Part shown: positions 55,062 through 63,379 of the stretch, one piece after another
How the letters are laid out: every line of letters starts with the position of its first letter
Numbering within the stretch: position 1 is the stretch's first letter
Source of the DNA: [Clostridium] aerotolerans DSM 5434
GTDB taxonomy: Bacteria; Bacillota; Clostridia; Lachnospirales; Lachnospiraceae
NCBI RefSeq assembly: GCF_000687555.1
Contig: NZ_JHWJ01000005.1
Location: 1 to 64,000, forward strand
Length of the DNA: 64,000 nucleotides
Direction: 5' to 3'
Program-made: the position numbers and the translations under genes
The notes under the pieces: model-generated
Database searches by the model: none
What the model was told of the DNA's origin: nothing
What the model saw: only the letters and a program-made list of their open reading frames with translations

Positions 55062-55649
55062 ATGAACAGAGCCAATACCAGAATACATAAGGTAGCACTT
55101 ACCGGTCTGTTTGCAGCCATGTCTTACGTTGTATTTACATTTCTGCAATTTAAAATCACGCTTCCGGGAGGGGATGCCACATCCATACATCTTGGAAATG
55201 CAGTATGTGTATTAGGAGCTCTTATCCTTGGCGGTCTTTATGGAGGCCTTGGTGGAGCTATTGGAATGACCATAGGGGATCTTTTTGATCCGGTCTACGT
55301 GATCTACGCACCAAAAACTTTTATATTAAAATTGTGCATCGGACTCATTACCGGCTTTCTGGCACATAAAGTTGGTAAAATTGGTGAGACTTCTGATAGA
55401 AAGCATATCTTTTTATGGACGGTCATCGCGGCCGTAGGAGGTCTGTTATTCAATGTTATTTTTGATCCTTTGGTTGGTTATTACTATAAACTCCTCATTC
55501 TTGGAAAGCCTGCCGCAGAGGTGTCACTGGTCTATAATATAGCCGCAACCTCCATTAACGCTGTGACTTCGACCATTGTATCCGTAGCAGTTTATATGCC
55601 GCTTCGCACTGCCCTGGCAAAATCAGGATTATTATCAAAACTCAAATAG
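55062..55649 (+). CDS. ECF transporter S component, probably for vitamin B6
   Basis: 195 aa with about six membrane segments: RIHKVALTGLFAAMSYVVF, then SIHLGNAVCVLGALILGG and GGLGGAIGMTIGDLFDP, typical of the PdxU2-like branch of ECF S components. Substrate binding would occur at the outer face with energy from shared EcfAA'T. The next gene, 9 bp away, encodes pyridoxamine kinase, which supports pyridoxine or pyridoxamine as substrate (inference from neighbour). GGGAGGA RBS 7 nt before the ATG. Confidence 0.85.
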   Translation: MNRANTRIHKVALTGLFAAMSYVVFTFLQFKITLPGGDATSIHLGNAVCVLGALILGGLYGGLGGAIGMTIGDLFDPVYVIYAPKTFILKLCIGLITGFLAHKVGKIGETSDRKHIFLWTVIAAVGGLLFNVIFDPLVGYYYKLLILGKPAAEVSLVYNIAATSINAVTSTIVSVAVYMPLRTALAKSGLLSKLK

Positions 55650-55658
55650 GAGCTATTT

Positions 55659-56501
55659 ATGACATCAGAAAAACATCAGAAAAAGATTGCTGTGATAAAC
55701 GATTTATCCGGATACGGGCGCTGTTCTCTGACGGTGGTCATTCCCATCCTTTCGGCTTTAAAGATACAGTGCTGTCCGGTACCTACCTCCATTTTATCCA
55801 ATCACACCGGGTTTCCGACTTATTTTTTTGATGACTATACAGAAAAGATGCCCCGGTATATTGAGGAATGGAAGAAACTTCACTTGTCCTTTGACGGAAT
55901 ATACAGCGGATTTCTTGGATCAGAAGCCCAGATTCAGATCGTCATTGATATGATAAAGGAATTTGGATCAAAGGAAGGCAAAGTAATCATTGATCCTATT
56001 ATGGGAGATCACGGAAAAGCGTACCAGACCTATACCCCTGAGATGTGCAGCCGGATGAAAGAGCTTGTGGGATACGGCAATATCGTTACTCCCAATCTGA
56101 CCGAGGCATGCATCCTCACTGGAAGGCAATACCAAAAGGAAGGCTTTCGCCGAAACGAGCTGATTCAGATGGCGGAAGAAATCAGAGAATTAGGACCTGA
56201 TTCCGTTGTGATTACAGGAGTAAAGGAAGGCGGCTTCGTGACGAATGTTGTTCTGGAAGCGGATGGAACCCACCATTTTATAAGAACCCGGCATGTGGGG
56301 AATGAAAGGCCTGGAACCGGAGATGTATTCTCCAGTATTGTAGCCGCCTATGCCGTTCAGGGAGCCTCATTAAGAGCTGGCGTCAGAAAAGCGGCTGATT
56401 TTGTGAAAGCATGTATTTTAAAGTCAGACGAATTAAATGTTCCGGTTGAAAACGGAGTTTGTTTCGAAGAACTCCTTTCTTTGCTCATTCGACACAGATA
56501 A
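55659..56501 (+). CDS. pdxY: Pyridoxamine/pyridoxine kinase
   Basis: 280 aa PfkB/ribokinase-like fold kinase. Begins KIAVINDLSGYGRCSLTVVIPIL, contains GYGNIVTPNLTEACILTG (PdxY-like), SVVITGVKEGGF and the anion hole RPGTGDVFSSIVAA near the C-terminus, including the catalytic Asp. Phosphorylates vitamin B6 vitamers taken up by the preceding transporter. The two genes form a B6 salvage operon ending at the terminator at 56527. Pdx symbol assigned on family resemblance. Confidence 0.87.
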   Translation: MTSEKHQKKIAVINDLSGYGRCSLTVVIPILSALKIQCCPVPTSILSNHTGFPTYFFDDYTEKMPRYIEEWKKLHLSFDGIYSGFLGSEAQIQIVIDMIKEFGSKEGKVIIDPIMGDHGKAYQTYTPEMCSRMKELVGYGNIVTPNLTEACILTGRQYQKEGFRRNELIQMAEEIRELGPDSVVITGVKEGGFVTNVVLEADGTHHFIRTRHVGNERPGTGDVFSSIVAAYAVQGASLRAGVRKAADFVKACILKSDELNVPVENGVCFEELLSLLIRHR

Positions 56502-56526
56502 TCAGGTGAAATAAGGGGAATTTTAG

Positions 56527-56555
56527 GAAAAGGGGCTTTTCTTTGCCCTTTTTTT
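56527..56555 (+). terminator. Terminator after pdxY
   Basis: AAAGGGGC (56529-56536) pairs with GCCCTTT around TTTTCTT, then a run of Ts. Confidence 0.75.
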
Positions 56556-56559
56556 GTAG

Positions 56560-56565
56560 TATAAT
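56560..56565 (+). promoter_or_regulatory. serS -10 element
   Basis: TATAAT at 56560-56565 with a poor -35 (TTTTCT). The ~60-nt leader is too short for a T-box. Confidence 0.45.
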
Positions 56566-56631
56566 CAACGGCAGATTATTATGTGGATCTGTTTCCGCAA
56601 AGAATATTGAAAAGAAACCAGGAGGAATACC

Positions 56632-57918
56632 ATGTTAGATTTGAAGTTTGTAAGAGAAAATCCTGAAATTGTAAAGGAAAATATGAAAAAGAAGTTTCAG
56701 GACAGCAAGCTGCCATTGGTGGATGAAGTCATCGAACTGGATGAGCAAAACCGAACAGCGAAGCAGGAAGGGGATGCTCTAAGAGCAGAACGAAACAAAC
56801 TTTCCAAACAGATCGGTGCCTTAATGGGACAGGGCAAGAAAGAGGAAGCAGAAGAGCTTAAGAAAAAAGTAACGGATGCTTCTGAGCATCTGGCATCTCT
56901 GGAAGAAAAGGAACGTGATTTTGAGGAAAAAATCAAAAAGATCATGATGACCATTCCTAACATCATTGATCCAAGTGTACCAATTGGAAAGGATGACAGT
57001 GAGAATGTAGAAGTTCAGCGTTACGGCGAACCAGTCGTTCCTGAATTTGAGATTCCTTACCATACAGACATTATGGAACGCTTTGACGGCATTGACCTTG
57101 ACAGTGCAAGAAAAGTAGCAGGTAATGGTTTTTATTATTTAATGGGTGACATTGCAAGACTTCATTCCTCTGTAATTTCCTATGCAAGAGACTTTATGAT
57201 CAACCGTGGATTCACCTACTGTGTTCCTCCTTTCATGATCCGCAGTGAAGTGGTGACTGGTGTTATGAGCTTTGCTGAGATGGATGCCATGATGTATAAG
57301 ATTGAAGGCGAAGATTTATATCTCATTGGTACCAGCGAGCATTCCATGATCGGTAAATTTATTGATACCATTCTTCCAGAGGCAAAACTTCCTCAAACTC
57401 TTACCAGCTATTCTCCTTGCTTCCGTAAAGAAAAAGGAGCTCACGGTCTGGAAGAAAGAGGCGTATACCGAATCCACCAGTTCGAAAAGCAGGAGATGAT
57501 CGTAGTCTGCAAGCCGGAAGAGAGCATGGGTTGGTATGAGAAGCTATGGCAGAATACCGTTGACTTATTCCGTACCCTTGATATTCCGGTAAGAACCTTA
57601 GAGTGCTGCTCTGGTGATCTTGCTGATTTAAAGGTAAAATCTGTGGATGTGGAAGCATGGTCTCCAAGACAGAAGAAATATTTTGAGGTGGGCAGCTGCT
57701 CTAACTTAGGAGACGCTCAGGCGAGAAGACTGAAAATCAGAGTCTCTGCTGAGGATGGAAACAAGTATTTCGCTCATACCTTAAACAATACAGTTGCAGC
57801 TCCTCCAAGAATGCTGATCGCATTTTTAGAGAACAATTTACAGGCCGATGGAAGTGTAAGAATTCCGGAAGCGTTACAGCCATATATGGGCGGTAATAAA
57901 GTAATTATGCCAAAATAA
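56632..57918 (+). CDS. serS: Serine--tRNA ligase
   Basis: 428 aa class II synthetase. An N-terminal coiled-coil arm (about residues 25-105) that contacts the tRNA extra arm, then the catalytic core: motif 2 CFRKEKGAHGLEERGVYRIHQFEK (given here at about residues 264-287), SERYRS-like CCSGDLADLK, EVGSCSNLGDAQARRLKIR and motif 3 NNTVAAPPRMLIAFLEN. Length and motifs are standard. RBS AGGAGGA 6 nt before the ATG; monocistronic between terminators. Confidence 0.95.
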   Translation: MLDLKFVRENPEIVKENMKKKFQDSKLPLVDEVIELDEQNRTAKQEGDALRAERNKLSKQIGALMGQGKKEEAEELKKKVTDASEHLASLEEKERDFEEKIKKIMMTIPNIIDPSVPIGKDDSENVEVQRYGEPVVPEFEIPYHTDIMERFDGIDLDSARKVAGNGFYYLMGDIARLHSSVISYARDFMINRGFTYCVPPFMIRSEVVTGVMSFAEMDAMMYKIEGEDLYLIGTSEHSMIGKFIDTILPEAKLPQTLTSYSPCFRKEKGAHGLEERGVYRIHQFEKQEMIVVCKPEESMGWYEKLWQNTVDLFRTLDIPVRTLECCSGDLADLKVKSVDVEAWSPRQKKYFEVGSCSNLGDAQARRLKIRVSAEDGNKYFAHTLNNTVAAPPRMLIAFLENNLQADGSVRIPEALQPYMGGNKVIMPK

Positions 57919-57930
57919 TAGCCAGGTTAC

Positions 57931-57986
57931 AGGGCTGTTGCAGAATGCTGATGAGAAAAATCAGAGCTTCATTTTGCAGCAGCCCT
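57931..57986 (+). terminator. Large hairpin after serS
   Basis: AGGGCTGTTGCAGAATG (57931-57947) pairs with CATTTTGCAGCAGCCCT (57970-57986), plus inner TGAT/ATCA. T-run is minimal (TATT), so it may be a processing or stability element as well as a terminator. Confidence 0.6.
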
Positions 57987-58010
57987 TATTAAAAAAGGAG
58001 GATCAATCAT

Positions 58011-58376
58011 ATGATTAAATTCAACCATTTTAACTTCAATGTATTAGATTTGGAAAAAAGCTTAAAATTTTACAAAGAGGCACTGGATCTTACCCCGGTG
58101 AGGGAGAAGGTAGCAGGGGATGGTTCCTTTAAGCTTGTATTTCTGGGAGATGGCAAAAGTGATTTCACCCTGGAGCTTACTTATCTGACAGACCGGAAGG
58201 AACCTTACAACTTAGGAGAATGTGAATTTCATCTTGCCTTTCATGTGGATGAATATGAGGAGCTCTATAAAAAGCATAAGGAAATGGGAATCATTTGCTT
58301 TGAAAATCCCGGCATGGGAATCTATTTTATCAGTGATCCCGACGGTTACTGGATTGAGATCGTTCCTGCCAGATAA
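58011..58376 (+). CDS. gloA: Glyoxalase / VOC family lyase
   Basis: 121 aa. A single VOC fold: FNHFNFNVLDLEKSLKFYKEAL (metal-binding His at the start), FTLELTYL (Glu ligand), FHLAFHVDEYEELY (second His), and YFISDPDGYWIEIVPA (Glu ligand). The pattern is that of lactoylglutathione lyase. In an anaerobe without glutathione the thiol may differ, so the precise substrate is uncertain. AAAGGAGG RBS; precedes the alpha/beta hydrolase by 11 bp. Confidence 0.82.
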   Translation: MIKFNHFNFNVLDLEKSLKFYKEALDLTPVREKVAGDGSFKLVFLGDGKSDFTLELTYLTDRKEPYNLGECEFHLAFHVDEYEELYKKHKEMGIICFENPGMGIYFISDPDGYWIEIVPAR

Positions 58377-58387
58377 GGAGATTGTCT

Positions 58388-59059
58388 GTGTATATTGATG
58401 TAAACGGAGTCACACTATATTATGAGGTTTCAGGAAGCGGGCCAGCCATTGTACTGGTTCATGGCAATGCCCAGGATCACCGGATCTTTCGGGAAACAGC
58501 CAATAAGCTAAGTCAGGATTATACCGTCTATCTTTTAGATTCAAGGTGCCATGGAAAAAGCAGCCGGGTGGAAACACTTGGTTATGAGGAGATGGCAGCG
58601 GATGTGGCGGAGTTTGCCAGGAAGCTGAATCTTAAAAACCCATATTTTTGCGGCTACAGCGACGGAGGAATTGTAGGTCTTTTACTTGGAATCCGGTATC
58701 CCGGCCTTTTTAAAAAGCTGATCCTATGCGGAGCCAATTCGGATCCCCGGGGAATGAAACGCTTGTGGCTTAAGCTGTTTGCATTTACAGAAAAGCTGAC
58801 CTTTGATCACAGGAGACGCATGATTCAGACAGAGCCCCGGATCACAGCAAAAGAGCTTGGGAAAATTTCCGTACCAACTTTGATACTTGCCGGGCAATGG
58901 GATATGATAAAAGAATCCCATACCCGGTATCTTGCAAAAAAGATCCGCCACAGCTTTTTGCGGATTCTTCCCAGGGAAGGCCATGGAAGCTATATCGTCC
59001 ACAGTGAGAAGCTTTATTATATTATAAAGAAATTTTTGGCATCTCCTCTTCGGCAGTGA
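58388..59059 (+). CDS. Alpha/beta hydrolase
   Basis: 223 aa. Oxyanion-region HGNAQDHRIF (about residues 25-34), nucleophile elbow GYSDGG with Ser near residue 94, acid PTLILAGQWDMI, and catalytic His in REGHGSYI. The cap domain is short, with LKLFAFTEKLTFDHRRRM. The substrate is unknown. GTG start at 58388 is 7 nt after AAGGAG; a TTG at 58382 abuts it. Probably co-transcribed with the glyoxalase gene. Confidence 0.88.
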   Translation: MYIDVNGVTLYYEVSGSGPAIVLVHGNAQDHRIFRETANKLSQDYTVYLLDSRCHGKSSRVETLGYEEMAADVAEFARKLNLKNPYFCGYSDGGIVGLLLGIRYPGLFKKLILCGANSDPRGMKRLWLKLFAFTEKLTFDHRRRMIQTEPRITAKELGKISVPTLILAGQWDMIKESHTRYLAKKIRHSFLRILPREGHGSYIVHSEKLYYIIKKFLASPLRQ

Positions 59060-59100
59060 ATTACCGTTCCATCTTATAACAGGGTGTAAAGAAAAAACAC

Positions 59101-59129
59101 TTGACACCCGTCAGAAATTATTGTATGAT
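59101..59129 (+). promoter_or_regulatory. ylxM-ffh operon promoter
   Basis: TTGACA (59101-59106), 17-bp spacer, TATGAT (59124-59129): a strong consensus promoter. A TTG at 59121 that could extend ylxM overlaps the -10, so the ATG at 59145 is the start. Confidence 0.85.
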
Positions 59130-59144
59130 ATCACAGGTGATGAT

Positions 59145-59495
59145 ATGGAAAAGATTGCAAGACAGGGATTGCTGTACGATTTCTATGGAGCGCTTTTGAC
59201 GGAGCATCAAAGACATATCTATGAAGATGTGGTATTTTATGATCTGTCATTAAGTGAGATTGCAGAAGAACAGGGAATCAGCCGCCAGGGGGTACATGAC
59301 CTCATTAAGCGGTGCAATAAGATTCTGGAAGGTTACGAAGAAAAGCTTCATCTTGTAGATAAGTTTGAACGCACAAAAAAACTGGCAATAGAAATCCAGA
59401 GCCTGACCAAAGAATTCTCTGAGAAAAGAGACATGGAACTGATCCATCGCATCAAAGAGATATCGGGCGAAATCATTGAGCTGGAAGCTCATTAG
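59145..59495 (+). CDS. ylxM: YlxM-type helix-turn-helix protein associated with SRP
   Basis: 116 aa. Sigma-70 region 4-like HTH: LLTEHQRHIYEDVVFYDLSLSEIAEEQGISRQGVHDLIKRC (around residues 18-58; shown shortened here as motif YDLSLSEIAEEQGISRQGVH), then an amphipathic helical tail with coiled-coil character. The gene precedes ffh in Firmicutes and the product stimulates SRP activity in some species. AGGTGATG RBS; 11 bp to ffh. Confidence 0.87.
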   Translation: MEKIARQGLLYDFYGALLTEHQRHIYEDVVFYDLSLSEIAEEQGISRQGVHDLIKRCNKILEGYEEKLHLVDKFERTKKLAIEIQSLTKEFSEKRDMELIHRIKEISGEIIELEAH

Positions 59496-59506
59496 GAGGG
59501 CGTTAG

Positions 59507-60859
59507 ATGGCTTTTGAAAGCTTATCCGATAAATTACAAAACGTATTTAAAAACTTAAGAGGCAAAGGACGTTTGTCTGAAGCCGACGTAAAAACAGCCC
59601 TTAAAGAAGTTAAGATGGCTTTACTGGAAGCTGACGTAAGCTTTAAGGTTGTAAAACAGTTTATCAGCGCTGTGCAGGAGCGGGCCATTGGACAAGATGT
59701 CCAGAACAGTCTGACTCCGGGGCAGATGGTAATAAAGATTGTAAACGAAGAATTGATTAACTTAATGGGTTCTGATACCACGGAGATTCAGTTAAAGCCG
59801 GCCAGTGATATGACCGTAATTTTAATGGCTGGTCTTCAGGGTGCCGGTAAAACCACGACAACTGCTAAAATTGCCGGTAAGCTAAAGGCAAAAGGCAGAA
59901 AACCTGTTCTCGTTGCTTGTGACGTATATCGTCCGGCCGCTATTAAGCAGCTGCAGATCAACGGAGAAAAACAGGGCGTGCCGGTATTCTCCATGGGTGA
60001 AAACCATAAGCCTGTTGATATCGCTAAGGCAGCCATTGCATCTGCAGCCAAGAATGACCAGAATGTAGTAATTCTTGATACGGCTGGACGTCTTCATATT
60101 GATGAAGACATGATGAATGAGCTTATTGAGATTAAAGAGGCCATAGACGTAGATCAGACGATTCTGGTAGTTGATGCCATGACTGGACAGGACGCGGTGA
60201 ATGTTGCCGGAATGTTCAATGATAAGATTGGTATTGACGGTGTTATTGTCACTAAGCTTGATGGTGATACCAGAGGCGGAGCCACCCTTTCCATCCGTGC
60301 CGTAACCGGTAAGCCGGTGCTTTATGTAGGTATGGGAGAGAAGCTTTCCGATCTGGAACAGTTTTACCCCGACCGTATGGCGTCAAGAATCCTTGGTATG
60401 GGAGATATTCTTTCTCTCATTGAAAAGGCAGAAAGCCAGGTGGATGAAGAAAAAGCAAAAGAGTTATCCCAGAAGATCCGGAAAGCAGAGTTTGATTACA
60501 ATGACTTTTTAGATCAGATGAGCCAGATCAAGAATATGGGCGGTATGGCCAGCATTATGAGCATGATGCCTGGTATGGGACAATTAAAAGACGTTGATTT
60601 TGACGAAAAAGCCATGGACCGTGTGGAAGCCATTATTCTTTCCATGACGACCAAGGAACGGACCACCCCTGAACTCATGAAGAATGCTTCCAGAAAGCAG
60701 CGGGTAGCAAAGGGTGCCGGAGTGGATATCAGTGAGGTAAACCGAATCGTCAAACAGTTTGACCAGATGAAAAAGATGATGAAGCAGCTTCCGGGAATGA
60801 TGGGCGGCGGCAAGCGTCATGGAGGCGGATTACTTGGTAAACTGAAATTACCGTTTTAA
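59507..60859 (+). CDS. ffh: Signal recognition particle protein Ffh
   Basis: 450 aa SRP54 GTPase. N domain with FESLSDKLQNVFKNLRGKG, G domain with GLQGAGKTTTTAKIA (about residues 105-119), DTAGRLHIDEDMM, TKLDGDTRGGA and GMGEKLSDLEQF, and a Met-rich M domain (NMGGMASIMSMMPGMGQ, MMKQLPGMMGGG) that binds 4.5S RNA and signal sequences. The SRP RNA gene is not in the window. Part of the conserved ylxM-ffh-rpsP order. Confidence 0.96.
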   Translation: MAFESLSDKLQNVFKNLRGKGRLSEADVKTALKEVKMALLEADVSFKVVKQFISAVQERAIGQDVQNSLTPGQMVIKIVNEELINLMGSDTTEIQLKPASDMTVILMAGLQGAGKTTTTAKIAGKLKAKGRKPVLVACDVYRPAAIKQLQINGEKQGVPVFSMGENHKPVDIAKAAIASAAKNDQNVVILDTAGRLHIDEDMMNELIEIKEAIDVDQTILVVDAMTGQDAVNVAGMFNDKIGIDGVIVTKLDGDTRGGATLSIRAVTGKPVLYVGMGEKLSDLEQFYPDRMASRILGMGDILSLIEKAESQVDEEKAKELSQKIRKAEFDYNDFLDQMSQIKNMGGMASIMSMMPGMGQLKDVDFDEKAMDRVEAIILSMTTKERTTPELMKNASRKQRVAKGAGVDISEVNRIVKQFDQMKKMMKQLPGMMGGGKRHGGGLLGKLKLPF

Positions 60860-60942
60860 TATTACTTAGAGGTTAGCAAGGCAGATTCCTGCGTTCGCTA
60901 TATATAGCTTTAAAATTTAGATTTAAGGAGGTGAATTTCACA

Positions 60943-61185
60943 ATGGCAGTAAAAATGAGATTAAAAAGAATGGGTCAGAAAAAGGCTCCTTTTTATAGAA
61001 TTGTAGTTGCAGATTCCAGATCTCCCAGAGATGGTAGATTTATCGAAGAAATTGGTTACTATGATCCTACCACAGAACCAAGCGTAATCAAGTTTGACGA
61101 AGAGAACGCTAAAAAGTGGTTGGCAACAGGTGCTCAGCCAACAGAAGTTGTAAGCAAGCTTTTAAAGATCGCCGGTATCCAGTAG
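60943..61185 (+). CDS. rpsP: Ribosomal protein S16
   Basis: 80 aa, the typical length. Starts [20 protein letters not shown] and contains [21 protein letters not shown], standard S16 features (motif spans about residues 20-41). Part of the 30S body. The ATG at 60943 is 10 nt after AAGGAGGT. Followed by khpA after 15 bp. Confidence 0.96.
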   Translation: MAVKMRLKRMGQKKAPFYRIVVADSRSPRDGRFIEEIGYYDPTTEPSVIKFDEENAKKWLATGAQPTEVVSKLLKIAGIQ

Positions 61186-61200
61186 TGAGAGGTGAAGCAT

Positions 61201-61428
61201 ATGAAAGAATTAGTAGAAGTAATTGCAAGAGCACTGGTTGATAATCCTGATCAGGTTGCTGTTACTGAGACTGTAAAGGATGATGAAATTGTCCTTGAGC
61301 TTACGGTTGCACCTTCCGATATGGGTAAGGTTATTGGCAAACAGGGTAGAATTGCAAAAGCGATTCGTTCTGTCATAAAAGCAGCAGCTTCCAAAGAAGA
61401 CAAAAAGGTTACCGTAGAAATACAGTAA
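61201..61428 (+). CDS. khpA: KH-domain RNA-binding protein KhpA (YlqC)
   Basis: 75 aa. Single KH domain with VIARALVDNPDQVAV, the GxxG-type loop VIGKQGRIAKAIRSVI and a short end. Binds RNA and, with KhpB, affects cell division and gene expression in Firmicutes. ATG at 61201 follows GAGGTG by 6 nt. It precedes a terminator, so rimM-trmD may have separate control. Confidence 0.93.
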   Translation: MKELVEVIARALVDNPDQVAVTETVKDDEIVLELTVAPSDMGKVIGKQGRIAKAIRSVIKAAASKEDKKVTVEIQ

Positions 61429-61432
61429 TCAT

Positions 61433-61470
61433 AAAAGACCGCCGACCTGTCGGGAAGACGGTCTTCTTTT
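61433..61470 (+). terminator. Terminator after khpA
   Basis: AAAAGACCG (61433-61441) pairs with CGGTCTT (61459-61465) with an inner CCGAC/TCGGG element, then CTTTTG. Confidence 0.8.
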
Positions 61471-61552
61471 GTTCTTTTAAAGAAGCATTTTAATTTCTTG
61501 AAATGAGCCGGGTAGCTATATCCGGTTTCTTTTGTATGATTTGGAGAGACAG

Positions 61553-62062
61553 ATGGAAAATTTGTTGAGAGTCGGTGTAATTTCTTCTACCCATGGAGTA
61601 AAGGGAGAAGTAAAGGTTTTTCCAACCACAGATGACCCCGCCCGTTTTAAATCCTTAAAAAAGGTGATGTTAGATACAGGACGGGAGCACATGGATCTGG
61701 AAATACAGGGAGTAAAGTTTTTTAAGAATATGGTCATCCTTAAATTCAAAGGATTCGATTCCATTGATGAAATAGAAAAATATAAGGGCAAAGATCTGCT
61801 GATATCCAGAGACCAGGCGGTTAAACTCGGACCGGATGAGAATTTTATCATCGATCTCATCGGACTGCGTGTGGTGACTGAGGATGGAGCAGAACTTGGT
61901 ACTTTGACGGATGTGATAAAAACAGGAGCCAATGATGTCTATGAAGTAAGAACCGGGGAAGGGAAAGATGTCCTGCTTCCTGCAATTAAGGAATGTGTTC
62001 TTGGGGTGGATATAGAAGAAGGAATCGTTACGGTCCACATCATGGACGGCCTTCTGGATTAA
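61553..62062 (+). CDS. rimM: 16S rRNA processing protein RimM
   Basis: 169 aa. N-terminal RimM domain [20 protein letters not shown]-barrel domain with [22 protein letters not shown] and [18 protein letters not shown]. Assists maturation of the 30S head. Start at ATG 61553, with GGAGA upstream; an in-frame TTG at 61532 has no RBS. Directly followed by trmD. Confidence 0.93.
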   Translation: MENLLRVGVISSTHGVKGEVKVFPTTDDPARFKSLKKVMLDTGREHMDLEIQGVKFFKNMVILKFKGFDSIDEIEKYKGKDLLISRDQAVKLGPDENFIIDLIGLRVVTEDGAELGTLTDVIKTGANDVYEVRTGEGKDVLLPAIKECVLGVDIEEGIVTVHIMDGLLD

Positions 62063-62080
62063 GGCAGAGGAGTAAAGCAA

Positions 62081-62827
62081 ATGAATTATCATATATTGAC
62101 CCTGTTTCCGGAAATGGTTTTAAACGGACTTCATACCAGCATCATCGGCAGAGCGGCAGAAAAAGGGCTGCTTTCCATAGAGGCCATTGATATCCGGGAA
62201 TATTCTACGGACAAGCATCGCCATGTGGATGATTACCCTTACGGCGGCGGAGCAGGAATGGTCATGCAGCCCATGCCCATCTGTGACGCTTATGATGATC
62301 TGTGCGAAAAAATCGGTAAAAAGCCCCGTGTCATCTATATGACTCCCCAGGGGAAGGTCTTTAACCAGAAGATTGCAGAAGAGCTGGCAAGGGAAGATGA
62401 TCTTGTTTTTCTCTGCGGCCATTACGAAGGCATTGATGAAAGGGCTCTGGAACTGATTGCTACGGATTATCTGTCCATTGGAGACTATGTGCTTACCGGT
62501 GGGGAGCTGCCTGCCATGGTTATGATTGATTGTATCTCCCGCCTGATTCCAGGAGTATTAAATAACGATACCTCAGCAGAATTTGAATCCTTTCACGATA
62601 ACCTGCTAGAGTACCCCCAGTATACCCGTCCGGAAGAGTACAAGGGCTTAAAGGTTCCAGAGGTCCTTTTATCCGGTCACCATAAGAATATTGATGCCTG
62701 GAGAAGGGAACAATCCATTAAACGGACCCTTGAGCGCAGGCCCGATCTTTTACAGGGAGCAGCCCTCTCAAAAAAAGAGGCAGAATATTTAAAAAACCTT
62801 GTAAATGAGCGGGAAAACCGGGTATAA
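62081..62827 (+). CDS. trmD: tRNA (guanine-37-N1) methyltransferase TrmD
   Basis: 248 aa SPOUT methyltransferase. Motifs: ILTLFPEMV at the N-terminus, DDYPYGGGAGMVMQPMPI, LCGHYEGIDERALELI (knot region), IGDYVLTGGELPAMV, and EVLLSGHHKNIDAWRR. Modifies G37 to prevent frameshifting. The RBS region GCAGAGGAG precedes the ATG; 18 bp from rimM. Confidence 0.96.
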   Translation: MNYHILTLFPEMVLNGLHTSIIGRAAEKGLLSIEAIDIREYSTDKHRHVDDYPYGGGAGMVMQPMPICDAYDDLCEKIGKKPRVIYMTPQGKVFNQKIAEELAREDDLVFLCGHYEGIDERALELIATDYLSIGDYVLTGGELPAMVMIDCISRLIPGVLNNDTSAEFESFHDNLLEYPQYTRPEEYKGLKVPEVLLSGHHKNIDAWRREQSIKRTLERRPDLLQGAALSKKEAEYLKNLVNERENRV

Positions 62828-62844
62828 TTTAAGAAAGAAAGGAC

Positions 62845-62873
62845 TTGCAATCCATAGTCCTTTATGATAAAAT
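62845..62873 (+). promoter_or_regulatory. rplS promoter
   Basis: TTGCAA (62845-62850), 17-bp spacer, TAAAAT (62868-62873), also preceded by TGA for an extended -10. Confidence 0.7.
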
Positions 62874-62896
62874 ACAAAATGTTGTGATGAAAAGGA

Positions 62897-62942
62897 GATG
62901 TTCCTCTGTTACGGATTTTTCGTATGAAGTATTAAGAACATC
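62897..62942 (+). ncRNA. Leader stem-loop before rplS (possible L19 leader)
   Basis: GATGTTC (62897-62903) pairs with GAACATC (62936-62942), with inner TACG (62910-62913) / CGTA (62921-62924). A stem with an internal loop just before rplS is compatible with ribosomal protein leader autoregulation; the match to the known L19 leader family is not verified. Confidence 0.4.
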
Positions 62943-62968
62943 AAATAAAAATCAAGGAGGTTCACACA

Positions 62969-63316
62969 ATGAACGAAATTATTAAGAATATCGAAGCAGC
63001 ACAGTTAAAGCAGACCGTACCGGTTTTCCACGTTGGAGATACTGTTAAAGTATTTAACAAGATCAAAGAGGGAAGCCGTGAAAGAATCCAGATTTTCGAA
63101 GGAACCGTTATTAAGAGACAGAACGGCGGCGCTAGAGAAACATTTACCGTAAGAAAGAATTCTAACGGTATCGGCGTTGAGAAGACCTGGCCATTACATT
63201 CCCCTTCCGTAGACAACATTGAAGTTGTAAGAAAGGGTAAAGTAAGAAGAGCTAAACTATACTACTTAAGAGACAGAATCGGTAAAGCTGCTAAGGTTAA
63301 AGAATTAGTTAAATAA
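62969..63316 (+). CDS. rplS: Ribosomal protein L19
   Basis: 115 aa. Contains [27 protein letters not shown] (given as residues about 19-45), [41 protein letters not shown], standard for L19 of the 50S subunit. Own promoter and leader upstream, AAGGAGG RBS, and a terminator downstream, so it can be expressed apart from trmD. Confidence 0.96.
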   Translation: MNEIIKNIEAAQLKQTVPVFHVGDTVKVFNKIKEGSRERIQIFEGTVIKRQNGGARETFTVRKNSNGIGVEKTWPLHSPSVDNIEVVRKGKVRRAKLYYLRDRIGKAAKVKELVK

Positions 63317-63333
63317 TTCCGGAACAGGCGAGG

Positions 63334-63360
63334 GGGACAATGCAAATTGTCCCTTTCTTT
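63334..63360 (+). terminator. Terminator after rplS
   Basis: GGGACAAT (63334-63341) pairs with ATTGTCCC (63346-63353), then TTTCTTT. Confidence 0.85.
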
Positions 63361-63379
63361 AGTAGATGGGGTGTTTGGT

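Noticed and set aside
61670-62092. A 140-codon minus-strand frame opposite rimM
   Set aside because: rimM is clearly coding and conserved; the antisense frame has no RBS and no recognisable motif.
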